A DNA stretch of 64,000 bases, taken from contig NZ_QSBV01000014.1 in assembly GCF_003465825.1 (NCBI RefSeq), positions 1 through 64,000 on the forward strand, written 5' to 3'. A program made the translations under genes and the position numbers. Within the stretch, counting starts at the first letter, position 1. Each line of letters opens with the position of its first letter. Source of the stretch: Collinsella sp. AF02-46-1. GTDB taxonomy: Bacteria > Actinomycetota > Coriobacteriia > Coriobacteriales > Coriobacteriaceae. Of the stretch, positions 46,383-54,455 are shown piece by piece. The notes under the pieces are model-generated. The model did no database searches. It saw nothing but the letters and a program-made list of their open reading frames with translations, and was not told the DNA's origin.

Positions 46383-47192
46383 ATGATCGGAACTCGCACT
46401 TCATCGTCCTACACCCCACATGTCGACGTCGCCCCCACCGACCGCCCACTCATCCTCGTCGCGCCGCGTTGGGAAGAGGCAAAGCCGTTTTTAAGCGAGA
46501 CACTCTCCCCCAACGAGGAAATCGCAAGTGTCTTTGTCGATGCCATCCTTGCCGCCGGCGGCCTGCCGCTGCAGATGTCCATCACCGAGGACATTGAGGT
46601 CATCCGTCATTACGTCGATATCGCCGACGGCATCGCCATTCCCGGCGGCCCCGATGTCAATCCCAAACGTTGGGGCGATGATCGACCCTACGACCCCACG
46701 CTGTGCTGTGAGATCCGCGATAGCTTTGAGTTTAAGCTGGTCGGCGAGGTGCTCCGCGCCAAAAAGCCGCTCTTTACCACCTGCCGCGGCACGCAGTTGC
46801 TCAATGTCGCCACTGGCGGCACTCTGTGCATGGACGTGCCGAGCCTGGGCGCTCGCGAGGGCCGCACACAGTGGCGCCATACCCACGTGCTCAACGATCC
46901 CGTGCACCCTGTCGAAGTCATGCCGGGCTCGCTGCTGGAGCGCGCGCTTGGCGGCCACAGACTGATCCAGACCAACTCAGCACATCACTGCTGCGTCGAT
47001 CGTCTGGGTAAAAGCACGCGCTTGGTCGCCAAGGCAACCGACGGTATTCCCGAGTGCATCGAGGTCGAAGGCCAACCATTCTGTCTAGGCGTGCAATGGC
47101 ATCCCGAGTACACGTGGAAGACGCTCGAAACCGACTTTAACCTGTGGAAGTCGTTTGTCGAGGCGGCGGCAAAGGTAAAGCAGGCCCGCTAG
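46383..47192 (+). CDS. Class I glutamine amidotransferase-like hydrolase (gamma-glutamyl-GABA hydrolase / peptidase C26 family)
   Basis: A 269-residue enzyme. The catalytic cysteine is in KKPLFTTCRGTQLLNVATGG, the His/Glu dyad in FCLGVQWHPEYTWKT, and IPGGPDVNPKRWGDD is the family substrate-site loop. Members cleave gamma-glutamyl bonds and release glutamate. It follows a polar amino acid importer by ~50 bp, so it may use or generate the imported substrate. An 11-codon leader frame (46354-46386, MTIQTRKQHL) overlaps its ATG as ATGA. No strong ribosome-binding site is visible at either start. Confidence 0.87.
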   Translation: MIGTRTSSSYTPHVDVAPTDRPLILVAPRWEEAKPFLSETLSPNEEIASVFVDAILAAGGLPLQMSITEDIEVIRHYVDIADGIAIPGGPDVNPKRWGDDRPYDPTLCCEIRDSFEFKLVGEVLRAKKPLFTTCRGTQLLNVATGGTLCMDVPSLGAREGRTQWRHTHVLNDPVHPVEVMPGSLLERALGGHRLIQTNSAHHCCVDRLGKSTRLVAKATDGIPECIEVEGQPFCLGVQWHPEYTWKTLETDFNLWKSFVEAAAKVKQAR

Positions 47193-47228
47193 CTCGCGAA
47201 CCACTCAGGTTAAAGCCTCCTAAGCCGG

Positions 47229-47262
47229 GGGGGGCGGACACCAGCTACGGTGCCCGCCCCCC
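47229..47262. terminator. Terminator between convergent genes
   Basis: GGGGGGCGGACACC pairs with GGTGCCCGCCCCCC (one mismatch, 6-nt loop). It ends the amino acid importer/hydrolase transcript and may also serve the ABC exporter genes arriving from the other side. Confidence 0.7.
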
Positions 47263-47302
47263 TGTATTTGATATGCTCGGTATGATTATCCCTCACAAAC
47301 AA

Positions 47303-48121
47303 TCAGAGAAATCTCGACCGCAATCGGTCGACAGTAAAGCAAATGATAAAAACGCTTGCTACGTTTATGAGGCAGTCAATTAAAATCGAGATGCATTGAC
47401 CATTCCCCAACGGGGTCACGCCGCAAATCCACATGAGCATCGAGGCTGGAAGCGGAAGCATGGAATTGGCCCCGATCTGTATGTAGATCGCTACGACGTT
47501 GACAAGCAACAGCATGCCAATCGGACCGAAGCCGGACCCAAAATAGGAAACAACGATTACGCAAGAAACCACGTATGCAAGGCAGGCAGCGGCAGCAAGA
47601 ACAAGTCGATAGCAAAATACATGCAGGTTGAAATACTGCTGAGCATCCGAAACGATTGCGCAGTTAAGACAGTACAAAACGACACTCGACAGGACAAACG
47701 CGCCCAAAAGGGCAAAAGAAGATAGCACCACTCGCGCAACGATAGCGCACACACGCTTCCCTCCCCGAGCCTCCGACAACCCCCACGGTTCCTCGACAAA
47801 GCCCGAACTGACAAAGCGCGGCACAATGCAAGCCGCGATGAACGGAAAGAACAATGCATGGGCCAACGGGGCTACGTTGAACAGCAGACCGCGAAAAACC
47901 TCTGCATTGCCAAATAGAAGGACATCCTCCGCCGATAGCCGAAGCGTCGGGTCTGGGAAAAAACCCAAGAAACTGTTCTCACGGAAGCTACAGAACCACA
48001 TCGGGAAAGAATTAAGCTGCAATATCACCATGTACGCATAAATTACCAGGATTAAGGCGTACGCCCATTTGCTCACATGCTTCAATTCTGACTGGAGAAG
48101 TCTTTTAATCTGACGAGCCAT
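47303..48121 (-). CDS. ABC exporter permease (ABC-2 type), second subunit
   Basis: A 272-residue membrane protein with about six hydrophobic segments (YALILVIYAYMVILQL near the N-terminus, ALFFPFIAACIVPRFVSSGF, LSSFALLGAFVLSSVVLYCL and three more). It resembles the paired permeases of bacitracin/lantibiotic immunity exporters in size and layout, but no decisive motif is seen. ATG 48121 is preferred over GTG 48130, because GGGGG lies at a suitable distance. It overlaps the upstream permease by 17 bases. Base composition of this operon is visibly more A/T-rich than its neighbours, a possible sign of transfer. Confidence 0.78.
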   Translation of the reverse strand: MARQIKRLLQSELKHVSKWAYALILVIYAYMVILQLNSFPMWFCSFRENSFLGFFPDPTLRLSAEDVLLFGNAEVFRGLLFNVAPLAHALFFPFIAACIVPRFVSSGFVEEPWGLSEARGGKRVCAIVARVVLSSFALLGAFVLSSVVLYCLNCAIVSDAQQYFNLHVFCYRLVLAAAACLAYVVSCVIVVSYFGSGFGPIGMLLLVNVVAIYIQIGANSMLPLPASMLMWICGVTPLGNGQCISILIDCLINVASVFIICFTVDRLRSRFL

Positions 48122-48929
48122 TGAGCACACCCCCAGCGCGAAAGCTCACGAGAGCGTAAATCAATACCGATAGACAGCTGGCTGCCACGCCATATCCCAG
48201 AAGCGTCAGCTGCCCCATATCGCTATACCCAAGGGCACATCCGACTCCAAGGTACGGCCCCGGAAGGAAGAAGATCCATCGCAAGGATGGTATAGGTGCC
48301 TGAAGGAAGGCTCCGTAGAGCGTCAAGCTCATGACAAATCCAACTATCACCACGGCCCCGCTCAATACAGCGCTGCCCGTTATCCGATAGATGGTCACCG
48401 TCTCCAGCGCAACCGATATCACCAATACGGCGTTGACTATCATTGCAGGCAAAAATACAGTTAGTATGTTGTGCGAGTAGTTATGCCCTCCACGTATTAT
48501 GGCTATTGCAAAAAGAAGAAGGCAAAGCGCGCTATACGCTGCGCCAATTATTAAAGCAGACGAAAATGCATGGGCTAGAGCCCCATAAAAGCGGTTGAGA
48601 CCTCTTGCCGAAGAAATTCGGTGCCCCTCTTTATAGCCATGCTCTTGTAAAAGCACCAAACAAACGATGAGTGGAACGAACAGGGATGTACCGGCAAAAG
48701 CGCTGCGCGCAAGGGACTCATCAGGCGCAGAAGGATCGATTGCATTCCAGAGGAAACCAATATCCTCCCCACAAACGCCATAGCCAAAGACGAGCAACGT
48801 TGTTCCGTTTTTTAGAAAGATGCCGAAGAGAAGGCCGAACGCCAACATAAGCGCAAGACCAAACTTCGCCGGAAATATCCTGTGCAAACGCATCATATCT
48901 GCCTTTATGGGATGGATCGCCCGCTTCAT
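48105..48929 (-). CDS. ABC exporter permease (ABC-2 type), first subunit
   Basis: A 274-residue membrane protein with six or so helices: FGLALMLAFGLLFGIFL, FAGTSLFVPLIVCLVLLQ, AFSSALIIGAAYSALCLLL and others. A cytoplasmic loop EHGYKEGHRISSARGLNRFY is typical of ABC-2 permeases of the immunity-exporter group. Its start overlaps the end of the ATPase gene by four bases (ATGA-type), so ATPase and permease are coupled. The substrate is unknown. An antimicrobial peptide or similar amphiphile is a plausible guess. Confidence 0.78.
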   Translation of the reverse strand: MKRAIHPIKADMMRLHRIFPAKFGLALMLAFGLLFGIFLKNGTTLLVFGYGVCGEDIGFLWNAIDPSAPDESLARSAFAGTSLFVPLIVCLVLLQEHGYKEGHRISSARGLNRFYGALAHAFSSALIIGAAYSALCLLLFAIAIIRGGHNYSHNILTVFLPAMIVNAVLVISVALETVTIYRITGSAVLSGAVVIVGFVMSLTLYGAFLQAPIPSLRWIFFLPGPYLGVGCALGYSDMGQLTLLGYGVAASCLSVLIYALVSFRAGGVLNGSSD

Positions 48930-49651
48930 AGCGAGACCGCCTTCATCAAGCGCCTGTAATACTCTTTTAGGGATGGCGCCTCATCCCTTATGACGTCCAT
49001 CGATTCCTTTTTTAGCAGTTCACCGTCATGAAGAAACAGGCAGCTTGTTGCAACCGATGCCAGCTCATCCAAGTCGTGGCTAGAGATAAGCATGGTTTTG
49101 CCCTGCTCCCGATTCAATCGACCGATAAGGGCCCATATACTCTCGATGCCCAACGGATCCAATCCATTTGCCGGCTCATCGAAAATTAGTACGTCGGTGT
49201 CGCCCAATAAAGCCGTAGCTATATCCAGTCGCCGTTTCATTCCCAGAGAAAAACTGCTCACGCTCTTTTTCTCATCGACGTCCAGCCCGACCAGGCCCAA
49301 GACGCGAGGAACCTCACGTTTCTCATCGAGCCCCCATTCCGCACATCGGATCCGAAGATTCTCAGCCGCACTGAGAGATTGGTATGCTCCGCAAGAATCT
49401 GGCACATAGCCGACACGCGTCCGCATCAGGCTCAGCTCTTTTTTCGACTTGCCTCCAAAGAGCTCCACGCTCCCCGACGATGGCTCACAGAGGCCCAGCA
49501 CTATTTTAATAAGCGTGCTTTTGCCCGCCCCGTTTGCACCAACAAGGGCGCAAAGCTCAGACTGATCCACCTCGAAGGAAACGTCATGCAAAACGCGCCG
49601 TTTCCCGTAGCGCTTTGACACCCTTGATAGCCTTATCGTTGATGCGTTCAT
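48926..49651 (-). CDS. ABC exporter ATP-binding protein (BcrA/immunity-exporter type)
   Basis: A 241-residue ATPase. Walker A GANGAGKSTLIKIVLGL, signature SSFSLGMKRRLDIATALLGD, Walker B VLIFDEPANGLDPLG, switch LISSHDLDELASVA. The signature SFSLGMKRR is typical of drug/lantibiotic exporters rather than importers. ATG 49651 has GGGAGG upstream, and the earlier ATG (49687) does not. It is the first gene of a three-gene operon. A TTGACA promoter box and two TATCG...CGATA-like palindromes lie upstream. Confidence 0.88.
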   Translation of the reverse strand: MNASTIRLSRVSKRYGKRRVLHDVSFEVDQSELCALVGANGAGKSTLIKIVLGLCEPSSGSVELFGGKSKKELSLMRTRVGYVPDSCGAYQSLSAAENLRIRCAEWGLDEKREVPRVLGLVGLDVDEKKSVSSFSLGMKRRLDIATALLGDTDVLIFDEPANGLDPLGIESIWALIGRLNREQGKTMLISSHDLDELASVATSCLFLHDGELLKKESMDVIRDEAPSLKEYYRRLMKAVSL

Positions 49652-49705
49652 TGGCCTCCCGTTCCGCTTGATAGCAAAACCGCTCATATCGTTCCTTCTT
49701 TACTT

Positions 49706-49739
49706 TATCGTTTTCCATAGTTGTTATTGTTTTTCGATA
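49706..49739. promoter_or_regulatory. Tandem palindromes upstream of the ABC exporter
   Basis: TATCG-TTTT-CCATA (49706-49719) and TATTG-TTTTT-CGATA (49725-49739), with centres about 19.5 bp apart. Both are near-matches to the perfect TATCG-N5-CGATA at 50770-50784. The second box covers the probable -10 element. Confidence 0.55.
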
Positions 49740-49754
49740 ACTCATATTTGTCAA
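49726..49754 (-). promoter_or_regulatory. Promoter of the ABC exporter operon
   Basis: On the minus strand a perfect TTGACA (49754-49749), a 17-bp spacer and AACAAT (49731-49726, 4 of 6 to consensus). The -10 lies inside a palindromic box, as expected for repressor control. Confidence 0.55.
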
Positions 49755-49763
49755 GATAATCTA

Positions 49764-49791
49764 AAAGAAAGAACCCGTGTTAGACACGGGT
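49764..49791 (-). terminator. Terminator of the DUF2975-XRE pair
   Basis: On the minus strand ACCCGTGT, a 3-nt loop, ACACGGGT, then TCTTTCTTTT. It lies about 40 bp beyond the XRE stop codon. Confidence 0.85.
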
Positions 49792-49831
49792 CCCTTCACG
49801 CTGATATTTCGTTTTAGTTGTTCGCCTTAAG

Positions 49832-50161
49832 CTACTCGTCGCTCAAATCGACAGCAAAGACTGATGTCGGAAGCGACGCCTCGTTGCCTCCGCCGTCCCG
49901 CATCTGCCTCACAACGTTTTTTGCACGCTCGACAATAAGCTCCTCAAGCTCTTTCTCGCTCACGCGCTGAATAATATCTCCCGGTTGACAATCAAGCTCA
50001 TCACAGATATCGAGGAGCGTCTTTAGGCGAATAGCTTTTATCTTTCCGTTTCTAAGCTTTGAAATATTAGCCGGAGTATGCCCCGTCGCTCGAATCAGAT
50101 CAGCACTGGTCTTTCCGGTCTTAAGCAGCTGCGTCTCAAGCTCGATGATGAGATAGCTCAT
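49832..50161 (-). CDS. XRE family helix-turn-helix regulator (YozG-type)
   Basis: A 109-residue protein with a Cro/C1-type helix-turn-helix: TGKTSADLIRATGHTPANIS then KLRNGKIKAIRLKTLLDICD and ELDCQPGDIIQ. The C-terminal ~40 residues are specific to it. It starts 8 bp after the DUF2975 gene, the usual arrangement in which the regulator and the membrane protein form a module. Palindromes of one type upstream of this pair and of the neighbouring ABC exporter suggest it controls both. Confidence 0.88.
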   Translation of the reverse strand: MSYLIIELETQLLKTGKTSADLIRATGHTPANISKLRNGKIKAIRLKTLLDICDELDCQPGDIIQRVSEKELEELIVERAKNVVRQMRDGGGNEASLPTSVFAVDLSDE

Positions 50162-50169
50162 GTTTCCTC

Positions 50170-50730
50170 CTACACAAGCTCGTCAGACTGCTCTTGGAGC
50201 AGCGAGGCATAGCTCCAGATCGCCGAGATAAACAAACAGACAACTGCGCCGATAAACGACCCCGCATCAAAGGTAGCGCCTTGGCAAATCTCAATAACGA
50301 AGGAATGAGGCACGATGTAAAGCTCCAGTCCGCCAATGGTGAGATTGACCGATCCATAGGCACCAACAAGCGAAACCGCGGCGTTAACAGCAAAGGCAAG
50401 CGCGAGAACACGGATAAGCCGCACATGCGTCTTGGTAAAGGGCGAGACGCCCCGAGAGATGTTATGGCTGATTCCGCACAAAACGACAAGCGAAACACCC
50501 ACGACGAGTGCCAGGCACAGCCCGCTTGGGATAACGATGCTCCCGCCATCGAGAAGCGTCACGACACCGAAAGAATCGACAGAAACAACGTTTGCAACCG
50601 CATACCAGATCACGTAAACAACCAACGCGGCAAAAGCGACGAGCATTCCCGCAAAAACGACCGCCATGCAAAAGCCAAGCTTCCTTACAGTCTCGCCCGC
50701 CTTGGCCATACGCTGAACGCTGTTGGACAT
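50170..50730 (-). CDS. DUF2975 family membrane protein
   Basis: A 186-residue protein with four hydrophobic segments (FCMAVVFAGMLVAFAALVVY, IPSGLCLALVVGVSLVVLCG, VLALAFAVNAAVSLVGAYG and FIGAVVCLFISAIWSYASLL). The family pattern is ISRGVSPFTKTHVRLIRVLA between helices. It ends SLLQEQSDELV. The function is unknown. Members are nearly always paired with a small XRE regulator, as here, and could act as its membrane sensor. The chosen ATG (50730) has GAGGGTGAG upstream. Tandem palindromes lie 21-54 bp before the start. Confidence 0.87.
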   Translation of the reverse strand: MSNSVQRMAKAGETVRKLGFCMAVVFAGMLVAFAALVVYVIWYAVANVVSVDSFGVVTLLDGGSIVIPSGLCLALVVGVSLVVLCGISHNISRGVSPFTKTHVRLIRVLALAFAVNAAVSLVGAYGSVNLTIGGLELYIVPHSFVIEICQGATFDAGSFIGAVVCLFISAIWSYASLLQEQSDELV

Positions 50731-50750
50731 ACACTCACCCTCATCGAATC

Positions 50751-50784
50751 TATCGTTATCCGAATAGTTTATCGAACAACGATA
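50751..50784. promoter_or_regulatory. Tandem palindromes upstream of DUF2975-XRE
   Basis: TATCG-TTATC-CGAAT (50751-50765, 8 of 10 symmetric) and a perfect TATCG-AACAA-CGATA (50770-50784), centres 19 bp apart. The layout matches the pair upstream of the ABC exporter. Confidence 0.6.
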
Positions 50785-50872
50785 TGGATTGCATGCGGAA
50801 AGCCCCGCCAGTGCGCATAGGCCATTCACCAATCAGAAGGGGTGAGAGTGGATTTTTGGACACGTATCGAAC

Positions 50873-50936
50873 GAGAGTGGATAATCTCCCACTTTGAGGT
50901 CGCCACCGGGCCTAAAACGGGAGATTATCCACTCTC
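50873..50936. repeat. Inverted repeat (GAGAGTGGATAATCTCCC arms)
   Basis: Perfect 18-bp arms (50873-50890 with 50919-50936) and a 28-nt loop. A truncated extra copy of the left arm (GAGAGTGGAT) lies at 50844-50853. No reading frame is present. It lies between the DUF2975 promoter region and the Hpt gene end. Confidence 0.85.
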
Positions 50937-50960
50937 ATAGCCATCAAAGCTCGCGAGCTC

Positions 50961-51317
50961 TTACTCGGCCACCTCGCGCAGGGCCGACATCGTAGCCGCA
51001 TATTGCTGCTGCAACGCATGCATTCCCGCGCGAGCGCCGTCAACGGCATCGGCGCCGCGCAGCGCCTCGGTCACCACGACCGCCGGCTCGTACAGATTAT
51101 CGAATCCCAGGTTCTGGCTCACGCCCTTGAGCGTGTGAGCTGCCATAAACGCTTCCTTGGCGTCTCCTGCCGCCATGGCGGCCTCCAGCTTGTCCATGCT
51201 CTCGTCATCCAAAAACTTGAGGGCAAAGCGGGCAAGCATCTCCTCGCCCATCAGCCGAGTGCAAGCGTCATCATAATTGGCGCCGATCTTCTCATACGCT
51301 TCACGCATGGAAATCAT
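50961..51317 (-). CDS. Hpt-domain phosphotransfer protein
   Basis: A 118-residue helical protein with the histidine-phosphotransfer motif AAHTLKGVSQNLGF. His61 is the expected phosphorylation site, and the preceding pattern of a four-helix bundle fits. It should shuttle phosphate between a hybrid sensor kinase and a response regulator. AAAGGAG precedes the ATG. It lies 23 bp downstream of the GGDEF-like/REC/HD-GYP gene and is co-transcribed with it, so that protein's REC domain is its natural partner. No kinase gene lies in the window. Confidence 0.9.
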   Translation of the reverse strand: MISMREAYEKIGANYDDACTRLMGEEMLARFALKFLDDESMDKLEAAMAAGDAKEAFMAAHTLKGVSQNLGFDNLYEPAVVVTEALRGADAVDGARAGMHALQQQYAATMSALREVAE

Positions 51318-51340
51318 GGATTCAAACTCCTTTGGTCAAA

Positions 51341-53221
51341 CTAAATCGTAGGAAGCGCAACGACCTCGGCAGGGCGCGCCAATGTTTCGGCAATACGGTC
51401 TTGCACCTCGAGCAGACAGTCGAGCAGCAGCGGGTTAAAGGTGCCGCACTTACCGTCCAGGATCATCTGGATCGCCTCCTCGTGCGGGATGGCATCCTTG
51501 TACACGCGCACGCTCGTCAGCGCATCGTATACGTCGGCCACCGAAACCACCTGTGCGGCGATGGGGATATCGTCGCCCTTAAGGCCATCGGGATAACCCT
51601 TGCCGTCCCAGCGCTCGTGGTGCCAACGCGCAATCTGGTACGCATATTCCATAAGCGCATTACCGGCGTGATGGCTACCCAGCTCAAGCAGCATGTCGGC
51701 GCCGATCGTGGTATGCGTCTTCATAATCTCGAACTCATCGGGCGTAAGGCGTCCGGGCTTGTTGAGGATCGCATCGTCAATCGACATCTTGCCGATATCG
51801 TGCAGCGCCGAAGCCAGGGCGATCGTGGAGCGTTCCTCATTGTCGAGGGAGATCGTGCCGCTACGCTGGACCAGATAGCCAAGCAGCAGCTCGGTCAGCT
51901 TTTCGATGTTCGTAACGTGCCTGCCGCTCTCGCCGTTGCGAAGCTCCATGACGCCGGCCATGATGTCGATGAGCATGCGACTGTTCTTGACGCGCTCGTT
52001 GTACTGTTGGGACAGCAGGTTCGTCAGGCGGCGCTGTTTGGCGTACAGGCGGATGGTGTTGCTTACGCGGCGGCGCACGACACGGGAGTCAAACGGGCGG
52101 TTGATATAGTCCGAGGCGCCCAGCTCGTACGCGCGCAGAACCGCATCATCGGAATCTTCGCTCGAAATCATGATGACAGGCAGATTATCGATACCCGATC
52201 GGCGCGACAGATCGGCCAGCACCTCAAAGCCGCTTATGCCCGGCATCACAATGTCCAACAGCACGAGCGACAACTCATCGCCATAGCGGTCGACCATGTC
52301 GAGCGCCGCACGACCGTTATCGGCCTCGAGGATGCAATGCTCGTCCTTGAGCATCTCGCTGAGAATGGCTCGGTTCATCTCGGAGTCATCGGCGATAAGC
52401 ACCAAAGGCTTTTCGCTTTGGAAGGCCTCGATGGAATCGGCATCGGTCACGACCGTACCGGCTTTCGCCTTAGCGCGGCTCAGTAACTGAGCAGCGCGGC
52501 CAACGCCCTCATCGACCGTCTCGCCATGAATGCGAACGCCACCAACACATGCCGTCAAGCTCACGTACTCATGGCCCGGAATAATCGTGGAATGAACGGC
52601 ATCGGACACCTGATGCAGGCGACGGGTGAAGTCATCGGAGGGAATATTGGGCATGACAACCACAAACTTGTCGCAGCCATAGCGCACAAGCTCGTCAGTC
52701 GAACGAATTCCGCTGCGTATGGCTGTCGCCACAGCACCGAGCGCAAGGTCGCCGGCATGACGGCCACACGTATCGTTGAAGGCCCTAAAATCATCAACGT
52801 CGATCATCGCAACGCCGGCATTCATGCGGGCGCTGCGAAGCTTTTCCTCGTAATATCGGCGATTGCGCACGCTCGTCAGCACGTCGGTGTAGACAAGGTC
52901 CTCTTCCGCGGCCTCTTGCTCATCAATCGGACGCACCATCAGCAAGACGTGAGGCTCGCCCTCGACCTTCAGAGGGCGTAGACGGGCGCGGTACTCAGTG
53001 CCATCATTGAGCAGTTGCTCCGACACCTCATCGGAGTCTGCCAAAGCCTCAAGACTCGACTGACGCAGACAAGGGCAGCGATCGCCGGCGAGCAAGCAGT
53101 TAGGCTCGCTCTTAATCTGATCGGCCGACAGCAAACGCACCACGGGGTAGTTCTTCGCGACACGGGCGACCTCAGCGGCAGCCTCCTCGTCGGTTAGATT
53201 GACCTCGTGATTATTGAGCAT
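51341..53221 (-). CDS. GGDEF-like / receiver / HD-GYP cyclic-di-GMP signalling protein
   Basis: A 626-residue multidomain protein. Residues ~40-52 hold clustered cysteines (CLLAGDRCPC), in a PAS-like N-terminal region to ~100. A GGDEF-type domain (~110-265) has the metal motif DVDDFRAFND and an RSTD at 173-176 that fits the inhibitory I-site, but the signature is GCDKF (182-186). A receiver domain (~272-390) has its phospho-acceptor in LLDIVMPG (Asp323). An HD-GYP domain (~415-610) has ALHDIGKMS (His474-Asp475) and HHERWDGKGYPDGL. Synthesis of c-di-GMP is doubtful, while hydrolysis seems intact. Output is probably controlled by Hpt-derived phosphate. Confidence 0.9.
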   Translation of the reverse strand: MLNNHEVNLTDEEAAAEVARVAKNYPVVRLLSADQIKSEPNCLLAGDRCPCLRQSSLEALADSDEVSEQLLNDGTEYRARLRPLKVEGEPHVLLMVRPIDEQEAAEEDLVYTDVLTSVRNRRYYEEKLRSARMNAGVAMIDVDDFRAFNDTCGRHAGDLALGAVATAIRSGIRSTDELVRYGCDKFVVVMPNIPSDDFTRRLHQVSDAVHSTIIPGHEYVSLTACVGGVRIHGETVDEGVGRAAQLLSRAKAKAGTVVTDADSIEAFQSEKPLVLIADDSEMNRAILSEMLKDEHCILEADNGRAALDMVDRYGDELSLVLLDIVMPGISGFEVLADLSRRSGIDNLPVIMISSEDSDDAVLRAYELGASDYINRPFDSRVVRRRVSNTIRLYAKQRRLTNLLSQQYNERVKNSRMLIDIMAGVMELRNGESGRHVTNIEKLTELLLGYLVQRSGTISLDNEERSTIALASALHDIGKMSIDDAILNKPGRLTPDEFEIMKTHTTIGADMLLELGSHHAGNALMEYAYQIARWHHERWDGKGYPDGLKGDDIPIAAQVVSVADVYDALTSVRVYKDAIPHEEAIQMILDGKCGTFNPLLLDCLLEVQDRIAETLARPAEVVALPTI

Positions 53222-53432
53222 ATGGGGCCCTTTCGATAGTTTCGCATGGTAGCGGTGGGTTCCAAATGCTACAAGGGTAACACCTTGTCGATGCAGGTAA
53301 GTACGTGAATGCTGTTACATTTTTATGAGTTGGCAGGCGGCGCGATTGAAGTCGCAGACGTGAGGTTTTGAGCACATTTGTTAACACGGCCGAAACGTTT
53401 GCGGGTGAAGCCTGCTTTGGCCATTGCGGGTG

Positions 53433-54230
53433 TTAGAGCCCCAGGATGCCACGGACAGCCCGGGCAGCCGCTGCCGGGCGATCGCGCAGACCGTTATGCG
53501 CGCCCGGGATCGTCACGAGAGGGCAATCGAGATATTCGGCAGCCGCTCGCGTGCCAGCCTCGCGGGGCGTGCCAATCGAGAGCTCGCCCAGGAGCACGGC
53601 GGCCACCGTTTTTGACGCGCGAACGCTATCCCAATCGGGAACGCAGGTCATAGTAATCCCGTATTCATTGGCCATGAAGCAACGACCATTGCGCAGGGCA
53701 TGTTTGGCTTCCGCTTCGGTCGTTCCAGGAGCCTCGGGGTCCAAGTCGCCGAGGGCTCCCAAGAAAAGCCGGAGCGCCCTTGAAACCTTTCCAGCCGCAA
53801 TCATATCGAGCAAAACCGGGGCTGCGCCCATGCCGACGCCTTCGGCCGACACAGCCGGCTCATGCAGAATCGCACGGGCGACGAGATGGGGTTCGGTACG
53901 AAGAAGCTCCAGCGCCACCAACGTACCGGCGCTGTGCGCAAGCACATTTGTCGGAGCGCCAACGTGTTCGATCACGGCTTGCAGATCGGCGGCCTGAGCG
54001 GCAAGATCATAGCTGCCGTCTGCCGCATCGCTGCTGCCACCACAGCCGCGGCGGTCGTAGGCAATTACGCGGTAGTTGCGACTGAGCTCACAAGCGATGC
54101 CGTCGAAAAATGTGCCGTCGACACAAGCGCCGTGCACGCACACCAAGGCAGGAGCATCAGGCGACACATCCGGGTCGGCATATTCGCGACAGGCAATCGT
54201 GGTGCCCGCATTCTCGACCGTAAAATCCAT
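53433..54230 (-). CDS. Alpha/beta-fold hydrolase
   Basis: A 265-residue hydrolase. The oxyanion-hole motif is LVCVHGACVDGTFFDG, the nucleophile serine lies in NVLAHSAGTLVALELL and the catalytic histidine in PLVTIPGAHNGL near the C-terminus, with VIAYDRRGCGGSSDAAD typical of the esterase/peroxidase-like group. The substrate is unknown. It appears to stand alone between the HD-GYP gene and the divergent radical SAM gene. Confidence 0.9.
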   Translation of the reverse strand: MDFTVENAGTTIACREYADPDVSPDAPALVCVHGACVDGTFFDGIACELSRNYRVIAYDRRGCGGSSDAADGSYDLAAQAADLQAVIEHVGAPTNVLAHSAGTLVALELLRTEPHLVARAILHEPAVSAEGVGMGAAPVLLDMIAAGKVSRALRLFLGALGDLDPEAPGTTEAEAKHALRNGRCFMANEYGITMTCVPDWDSVRASKTVAAVLLGELSIGTPREAGTRAAAEYLDCPLVTIPGAHNGLRDRPAAAARAVRGILGL

Positions 54231-54455
54231 GTTGTGCCCCCATCATCAATGCTCATCCAGTTGCACGTCAGCACGGTTGGATGGACCCGCATTGCTTTAC
54301 ACCTTGTTAACAGATTAACTTTACCCGACCCGAGGCTTTTCATGGCACGGCATCATGAGCGACGTGAAAAAACGAAACTTGTAAAGCAAGAGCCCACACC
54401 TTGCTTTGGAGCCGATGCTATGCTTAGGCACAATTGTCTTGAGGAGCATATGCCT

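Noticed and set aside
49832..50730. Reading XRE/DUF2975 as a toxin-antitoxin pair
   Set aside because: DUF2975 is a polytopic membrane protein and the XRE is a conventional regulator. Gene order and shared operators fit a regulatory module better.
53862..54455. N-terminal extension of the radical SAM frame
   Set aside because: It is antisense to the alpha/beta hydrolase gene. The GAGGAG site and conserved N-terminus place the start at 54456.
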